This document shows positions 5,761 through 9,868 of a stretch of DNA of 9,868 nucleotides, in pieces. Origin of the DNA: an uncultured Acetatifactor sp. (GTDB lineage: Bacteria > Bacillota > Clostridia > Lachnospirales > Lachnospiraceae). The first letter of the stretch is position 1; each line of letters opens with the position of its first letter. Location of the stretch: NCBI GenBank assembly GCA_910585615.1, contig CAJUFO010000113.1, positions 1 through 9,868 of the forward strand, given 5' to 3'. A program made the position numbers and the translations under genes. The notes beneath the pieces are model-generated. The model was not told the DNA's origin. It searched no databases and saw nothing but the letters and a program-made list of their open reading frames with translations.

Positions 5761-6834
5761 CTAACTCACCTCATGGGCCGCGAAAATCCTCCGGGAAAGG
5801 GCGTATCCCACAGCCAGGATACCGGCGCTTACCGGCAGCGCCAGCACCGCGTAAGGCATCCCGCCCTCCAACTGCCCCAAGGACATCAATGCCTCAAACT
5901 GCATCTGATAGACCGGCAGCAGCGCCAAAAGCCTAAACAGCGGACTGGACTCTGCCACAGGCAGCAGCGTGGGCGCAATGTGGACCGCCGCGGAAGCCAC
6001 CACGGCTATCATGGGGGTTCTGCAGGCCGCCGAGAGCACCAGCCCAACTCCCGCCGTGCACACCGCCCCTGTCAGGCTAAGCAGCGCCTGGTATCCCAGC
6101 AGGGCGCCGCAGGGGATATTGAAGGGGATATAGCCCTCCGTCAAAGTCAGCGGCGCGAACAGGATGCTGCAGTCCAGGCCCTCCCTGCCATACAGCAGAT
6201 ATGCCGCCCCTACATTACAGGCCAGCATCCCTGCCGTGACCAGAACCGCCGCCAGAATCCCGGCCAGCGCTTTGGCACTGGCGCATTTCGTCCTGCCGTA
6301 TCTGCTGGCCAGGATGAGATTGTCCACGCCCCCGTATTCGCCGCTGTAGACCGGCGCAAGCATGATGAGGATCGCAAAGGACAGGAAGAGGAAAGACTTC
6401 TCCATATCCCTGCTGGCGGACAGCCATCCGTCCACATAGCCGATGCGTATCTCCTCCTCCCCGAACACCTGGGCCACCCGCAGCCCGTTCCAGTTCCCAT
6501 ACATATCCGAAAACCGGGCCGTCACCGCCGACTGCATGGCGTTCTGGTACAGGTAGATGGCGTTCAGCCCCTGGGGGCCGGATTTGGGCGCCAGCTCGTC
6601 CATCATCTGCCGCACCTTTTCATCCGTCAGCTCTCCCGCGTACCTGGCGGCGACCTCCTTGTCCAGGGCCACGGCCTCCCCTCCGGACGCCTGTCTGCCG
6701 CCATAGGAGGCGTACTTGTTCTGATAGGTGGAGACAGTGAACAATGCGGAAAAGAGAACCGCTGCCAACAGGGCCGCCTGTGTCAGCCTCCTCCCAAAGA
6801 GCTTGCGCAGCTCGTATCCCATCAGTTTCCTCAT
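5761..6834 (-). CDS. ABC-2-type transporter permease
   Basis: This is the membrane subunit that pairs with the ATPase encoded just upstream. The 357-residue protein shows about six hydrophobic segments: 17-36, 147-164, 187-215, 245-270, 274-293 and 328-347. A long polar region (about 37-146) lies between the first and second, probably outside the membrane. The short charged N-terminus MRKLMGYELRKLFGRR is typical of ABC-2 exporter permeases. I chose the ATG at 6832-6834 because AAAGGAGGGG lies 9-10 bases upstream and because it overlaps the ATPase stop as ATGA; the open frame reaches back to 6936 but that part lies inside the ATPase gene. The overlap suggests translational coupling and a fixed subunit ratio. 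The substrate cannot be read from sequence; the neighbouring two-component system suggests a peptide or envelope-active compound. It ends 31 bases from the convergent broken gene, with no clear terminator. Confidence 0.85.
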   Translation of the reverse strand: MRKLMGYELRKLFGRRLTQAALLAAVLFSALFTVSTYQNKYASYGGRQASGGEAVALDKEVAARYAGELTDEKVRQMMDELAPKSGPQGLNAIYLYQNAMQSAVTARFSDMYGNWNGLRVAQVFGEEEIRIGYVDGWLSASRDMEKSFLFLSFAILIMLAPVYSGEYGGVDNLILASRYGRTKCASAKALAGILAAVLVTAGMLACNVGAAYLLYGREGLDCSILFAPLTLTEGYIPFNIPCGALLGYQALLSLTGAVCTAGVGLVLSAACRTPMIAVVASAAVHIAPTLLPVAESSPLFRLLALLPVYQMQFEALMSLGQLEGGMPYAVLALPVSAGILAVGYALSRRIFAAHEVS

Positions 6835-7865
6835 CTGATGTCCCCTCCTTTCCATTCCCCATCCCTGTCGCAGCCGGATGCCTCTCCCGACAGCCCCTCT
6901 GCCGCGGCTGCTCCATTGTCCCGGGAAGCCCTGCACCCAGGGGCAGCGCCGGAAGCGGCCGCCAAAGGCCCTGACCCCCGCCTCCGCCCTCCTCCGGTGT
7001 CCTCCTCCCGGAAATAGTACAGATACAGGTCTTCCAGATTAGGCTCCGCTAACTTCGCGTTCGGCATGGGCTTATCCCGGGCAATCACCCGCAGCACCGT
7101 GCGGCCGTCCCTCTCATTGCGCAGATTGCTCACGTTCAGTTGCGCCACATACCTGTCCGCCTGCTCCGCGGGGATTGCGCACTCCCACACCTGCCCCCGG
7201 ATTTCCGAGGTAATCTCGCCGGGCCTGCCGCAGTGGACGATCCGGCCGGACTTCATCACCAGAATCCGTTCCGCGATGGACTCCACATCCGACACGATGT
7301 GGGTGGAGAGAATAACGATCCGCCTTTTGGAGAAGGCGCTGATCAGGTTGCGGAAGCGCACCCGCTCCTTGGGGTCGAGCCCCGTGGTGGGCTCGTCCAG
7401 GATCAATATCCGCGGGTCGTTCAGCATGGCCTGGGCGATTCCCAGCCGCTGCTTCATGCCGCCGGAAAAGGTCCTGATCCTGTGCCTCGCCTCCCGGGAC
7501 AACCCCACCTCCTCCAGGAGCTCCCAGGCCTTCCTTTCCGCCGCCTTTCCCTCCAGGCCCTTCAGCGCGGCGATGTAGAGCAGGAAATCAATGGCGCGGA
7601 AGTCCGGATAGTACCCGAATCCCTGGGGCAGATATCCCAACAGGTCCCGGTACTCCTCCCCCAGCCTGCCTATGCCCTGTCCGTCCAGCAGGATGCGGCC
7701 CCCGGTGGGCCGCTGAAGGCCGCACAGCAGGCGCATCAGCGTGGTCTTCCCCGCGCCGTTGGCCCCCAGCAGCCCATAGATGCCCTCTGTCAGGGTGATG
7801 TTCATGCAATCCACGGCTTTCTTTTTTCCGTATTGCTTCGTCAGCTCCACAGTCTTTAATTCCAT
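6831..7865 (-). CDS. ABC transporter ATP-binding protein
   Basis: This is the cytoplasmic ATPase of the exporter, 344 residues. It has all nucleotide-binding motifs: Walker A GANGAGKTT (34-42), Q-loop Gln81 in YLPQGFGYY, signature FSGGMKQR (133-140, Met in place of the usual Gln), Walker B ILILDEP (153-159), D-loop GLDP and the switch His189 in STHIVSD. The residues LAEPNLEDLYLYYFRE (272-287) look like the normal end of an ABC-2-type ATPase. A further ~55 residues follow that are rich in Gly, Ala, Arg and Ser with no recognisable domain. This tail reads through to the TGA at 6831-6833, which overlaps the permease ATG. The start ATG at 7863-7865 follows AAGGAG by 7-8 bases, and that RBS lies in the 3' arm of a hairpin (7866-7904). 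The gene is 65 bases downstream of the sensor kinase and probably belongs to the same unit. Confidence 0.93.
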   Translation of the reverse strand: MELKTVELTKQYGKKKAVDCMNITLTEGIYGLLGANGAGKTTLMRLLCGLQRPTGGRILLDGQGIGRLGEEYRDLLGYLPQGFGYYPDFRAIDFLLYIAALKGLEGKAAERKAWELLEEVGLSREARHRIRTFSGGMKQRLGIAQAMLNDPRILILDEPTTGLDPKERVRFRNLISAFSKRRIVILSTHIVSDVESIAERILVMKSGRIVHCGRPGEITSEIRGQVWECAIPAEQADRYVAQLNVSNLRNERDGRTVLRVIARDKPMPNAKLAEPNLEDLYLYYFREEDTGGGRRRGSGPLAAASGAAPGCRASRDNGAAAAEGLSGEASGCDRDGEWKGGDIR

Positions 7866-7904
7866 AAAAAATCTCCTTTCTCGTTTTCAGGCGATAAGGA
7901 GATT
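7866..7904 (-). promoter_or_regulatory. Hairpin with T tract covering the ABC ATPase RBS (attenuator or translational lock)
   Basis: On the minus strand AATCTCCTT (7904-7896) and AAGGAGATT (7878-7870) are perfect complements around a 17-base loop, followed by further T residues up to the ATPase ATG (T at 7871-7866 in total). The 3' arm is the Shine-Dalgarno itself. The fold could end transcription after the kinase gene, hide the RBS, or both. The stem has five A-T pairs and the loop is large, so stability is moderate. Confidence 0.55.
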
Positions 7905-7930
7905 GTAAGACGGAAATTCCAAGATTCTAT

Positions 7931-9121
7931 CTATATTTCCGGCGGATTTTTGGGGAACCCGAAAAAAGCCGTCACCTTTGCGCCGGAGGGCCGTCCGTTC
8001 TCCACCTTCAGCCATCCTCCGTGATGCTCGCAGAGCAGCCTGCAGATGTAGAGCCCAAGGCCGTAATGCTCCTCCCGCCCTTCCCCTGTGACAAAGGGGT
8101 TCCGTGCCTCCCGGAGCATCCTGGCATCGAAGCCGGGCCCGTCGTCGCTCACCTCCAGTGCCAGACCCTCGTCCTGCTCCCGCAGGACAAGGGTGACGCA
8201 GGCAGCGGCATACCGGACGGCATTCGCCACAAGATTGCCAACCACCTGGGACAGGAAAGCGCCGTCCAGGCAGAGGCGCCCGGATACCGTCCGGTTCTCC
8301 AGGCACAGCCTTTTCCCCCTCTCCCGGCAGAGCATGTCCGCGCTCTCGTGCAATGCAGACGAAAGCTCCGTCAGGGAAAGCGGCCGGGCTTCCGGCTGCC
8401 TGTCCTCCAGCCGCTGGAGCTGGCCCATGCTTTCCACATAGCGCTCCAGACGGCGGATATGCTTCCCCATGGTGGCGGCCGTGGCCCTGACCTCCTCGTC
8501 CTCCTTTGCCTGGAGCAGCTCGTCGTAGCCCCGGAGCACTGTCAGGGGCGTGCGCAGGTCGTGGGCGAAGGCGGCGTTCAGGCGTTTCCGCTCCTCCATC
8601 TGCCGCCACATCCGCGAGAAGCTGTCCGCCAGCGCAGACCGCATGGCCTCGAAGGACGCGCACAGCTCCCCCAGCTCATCCGCCCGCTCATACTGCAAAG
8701 TGAACTCCAGGTCACTGGCCGATATCTTCTCCGATGCCCTCTTCAGCTCTCCAAGGGGCTCCCTCAGCCGGTTCCTATAAAAAAGAAAGGCTGCCGCCAG
8801 GATGCAGAGCCCGGAATAGACAGGAGCCGCCACCACAGGCAGAACCTCCAGCACACGCAGAAGCCTTTCATCTTTCTCCGAAATCACCGTGGGGGTAGTC
8901 CCGATATTACCGCCCTCCCCCAGCCGCTCGGCCCTCTCATTGGTCAGGTAATACCTTTCCCATTCTTGTGGGTAAGATTCGTAAACCGCCTCTCTCGCAT
9001 AGCTGCAGACACCCTCTGTCCCGTAGCACAGCCCCAGGGCTATCACGGTAAACACGATTACATGCAGCACGAGGCTCCCCCGCAGGGACAGACCTCTGGC
9101 CCATTTCCTTATTTTGTCCAT
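7931..9121 (-). CDS. Sensor histidine kinase (two-component system)
   Basis: This membrane sensor autophosphorylates on histidine and passes the phosphate to the response regulator encoded just upstream. From the ATG at 9119-9121 it has 396 residues: TM1 about 16-34, a small outside loop (about 35-90) ending in a charged stretch, TM2 about 94-115, then HAMP and a HisKA domain with FAHDLRTPLTVL (phosphorylated His187). The ATPase domain carries an N-box VVGNLVANAVRYA (about 293-305), the G1 box SDDGPGF (325-331), an F-box NPFVTG and the G2 box YGLGLYIC (353-360). All key residues are present. The ATG overlaps the regulator stop by 13 bases; a GTG at 9131-9133 in the same frame is an alternative start adding four residues. 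Neither has a strong RBS, so coupling with the regulator is likely. The small outside loop gives no hint of the ligand. The catalytic region resembles VanS/PhoR-like kinases. Confidence 0.95.
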   Translation of the reverse strand: MDKIRKWARGLSLRGSLVLHVIVFTVIALGLCYGTEGVCSYAREAVYESYPQEWERYYLTNERAERLGEGGNIGTTPTVISEKDERLLRVLEVLPVVAAPVYSGLCILAAAFLFYRNRLREPLGELKRASEKISASDLEFTLQYERADELGELCASFEAMRSALADSFSRMWRQMEERKRLNAAFAHDLRTPLTVLRGYDELLQAKEDEEVRATAATMGKHIRRLERYVESMGQLQRLEDRQPEARPLSLTELSSALHESADMLCRERGKRLCLENRTVSGRLCLDGAFLSQVVGNLVANAVRYAAACVTLVLREQDEGLALEVSDDGPGFDARMLREARNPFVTGEGREEHYGLGLYICRLLCEHHGGWLKVENGRPSGAKVTAFFGFPKNPPEI

Positions 9122-9783
9122 TTGTAGCCGCACCCCCAGACCGTCTCAATGTATGTCCTGTCCGTATGCTCTGCGATTTTGGTCCGCACCCTGCGGATGT
9201 GCTCTGACACTACAGAGCTGTCTCCATCGCTGTCATACCCCCATATCCGCTCGTAGATGCGCTCCCTGTCGAACACCTGCCCCGGATTCTGGGCCAGCAG
9301 GGCAACGATGTCGAATTCCTTCTTCGTCAGGGCGATGGAGCTGCCATGGCAGGACAGGCGCCTTCCGGCGAAATCGATGGTCATGTCGCCGGAGAACTTC
9401 ACGGCAGTCTCTCCGCGATGACGCTCCTCCCGCCGCAGATGGGCATGCACCCTGGCCTCCAGCTCTGCCAGGGAGAAGGGCTTCACGATGTAGTCGTCCC
9501 CGCCCGCCGCGAAGCCCTGCACCTTGTCCGTGTCCTCTATCCGGGCCGTGAGGAAGAGGATGGGGCAGCCCACCTGGTCACGGATCCGCCTGGCGACCTC
9601 CAGGCCGTCCATGCCAGGCATGTTGATGTCCAGCAGGATGATGTCCGGTGCGCGCTCCGCCTGCTTCAGGGCGCTTCTGCCGTCGGCGGCCTCCAGGGTC
9701 TGGTAGCCTTTTGCGGTGAAGAAGCCGGAGAGCATTTTTACGATGTCAGGTTCGTCGTCTGCTATCAGGATTCGGTATGCCAT
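9109..9783 (-). CDS. OmpR/PhoB-family response regulator
   Basis: This DNA-binding regulator has 224 residues, the usual length for the family. The receiver domain (1-118) shows the acidic pair Asp9/Asp10, phosphorylated Asp52 in LLDINMPGMDG, Thr79 and Lys101 in VKPFS. The winged-helix domain (about 126-224) has LTKKEFDIVALLAQNPGQVF (152-171), WGYDSDGDSSVVSEHIRRVRTKI (split, 181-203) and the terminal wing TVWGCGYKW (214-222). The ATG at 9781-9783 is chosen because AAGGAG lies 9 bases upstream and the receiver begins at once; the open frame extends to 9855 but without support. It overlaps the kinase gene, so the two are one unit. It probably controls the adjacent ABC genes and its own operon, an inference from layout. 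The 85 bases upstream (9784-9868) are AT-rich, but I could not identify a convincing promoter in them. Confidence 0.96.
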   Translation of the reverse strand: MAYRILIADDEPDIVKMLSGFFTAKGYQTLEAADGRSALKQAERAPDIILLDINMPGMDGLEVARRIRDQVGCPILFLTARIEDTDKVQGFAAGGDDYIVKPFSLAELEARVHAHLRREERHRGETAVKFSGDMTIDFAGRRLSCHGSSIALTKKEFDIVALLAQNPGQVFDRERIYERIWGYDSDGDSSVVSEHIRRVRTKIAEHTDRTYIETVWGCGYKWTK

Positions 9784-9868
9784 GGGTTTTCGCTCCTTGC
9801 TTTGGTTTATTTCTTTGTAACTATTCAGCAGCCCCTTAAAATTACATGAAATCAAGAAAAAGTACTGG

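Noticed and set aside
5734..7017. 427-codon open frame on the plus strand opposite the permease and ATPase tail
   Set aside because: It has low-complexity Gln/Arg/Pro/His composition and no domain, and lies antisense to a well-supported membrane protein with a clear RBS.
7896..7910. Possible BceR-like TTACA...TGTAA operator and a -10-like TACAAT before the ATPase gene
   Set aside because: Only the half-site TTACA is present with no matching partner, and no acceptable -35 stands 16-19 bases upstream of TACAAT.
8021..9127. 368-codon open frame on the plus strand opposite the sensor kinase gene
   Set aside because: It is fully antisense to a kinase with all catalytic motifs. Its translation is rich in Gln, His, Pro and Leu with no recognisable domain, as expected for the complement of a GC-rich gene.

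Overview
The window looks like the chromosome of a fairly GC-rich Clostridia member, probably Lachnospiraceae. The reasons are a T-box-controlled aminoacyl-tRNA synthetase, strong AGGAGG-type ribosome binding sites, an OmpR/VanS-like two-component pair next to an ABC-2 exporter, and a relic of the AAA-ATPase-like/PD-(D/E)XK family common in gut anaerobes. This placement is inferred from gene content only. Most sequence is ordinary core or accessory genome. I see no rRNA, tRNA, CRISPR array, insertion sequence or phage gene.

Left part (1-3617): the 5' 439 codons of a type-2 (eukaryote-like) isoleucyl-tRNA synthetase gene lie on the minus strand and run off the left edge. They are preceded by a very clear T-box leader with an ATC (Ile) specifier, the conserved CCGTTAT block, an antiterminator with a 7-nt bulge and an intrinsic terminator. 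A consensus-like promoter stands at 1853-1882. Divergent from it is a complete nicotinate phosphoribosyltransferase gene (pncB) with its own promoter, flanked upstream by an 8-bp perfect inverted repeat.

Middle (3617-5760): an APH-family small-molecule kinase of unknown substrate is on the minus strand, convergent with pncB. A pair of 13-bp repeats that can fold on each other lies between them. Divergent from the kinase is a broken AAA-ATPase-like/PD-(D/E)XK gene. Its promoter, RBS and first ~35 codons are intact, but the ATPase core is deleted and the reading frame is shifted. The C-terminal nuclease part survives as an open frame with a purine-rich stretch before a possible new start.

Right part (5761-9783, minus strand): an OmpR-family response regulator, an overlapping sensor histidine kinase, then after 65 bases an ABC ATPase whose stop overlaps the start of an ABC-2-type permease (ATGA). 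This is the usual layout of a sensing-and-export module for antimicrobial peptides or cell-envelope stress; the substrate cannot be read from sequence. The kinase-ATPase junction carries a perfect 9-bp inverted repeat followed by a T tract. Its 3' arm contains the ATPase Shine-Dalgarno, so it could act as an attenuator or a translational lock. It is the most interesting regulatory signal in the window.
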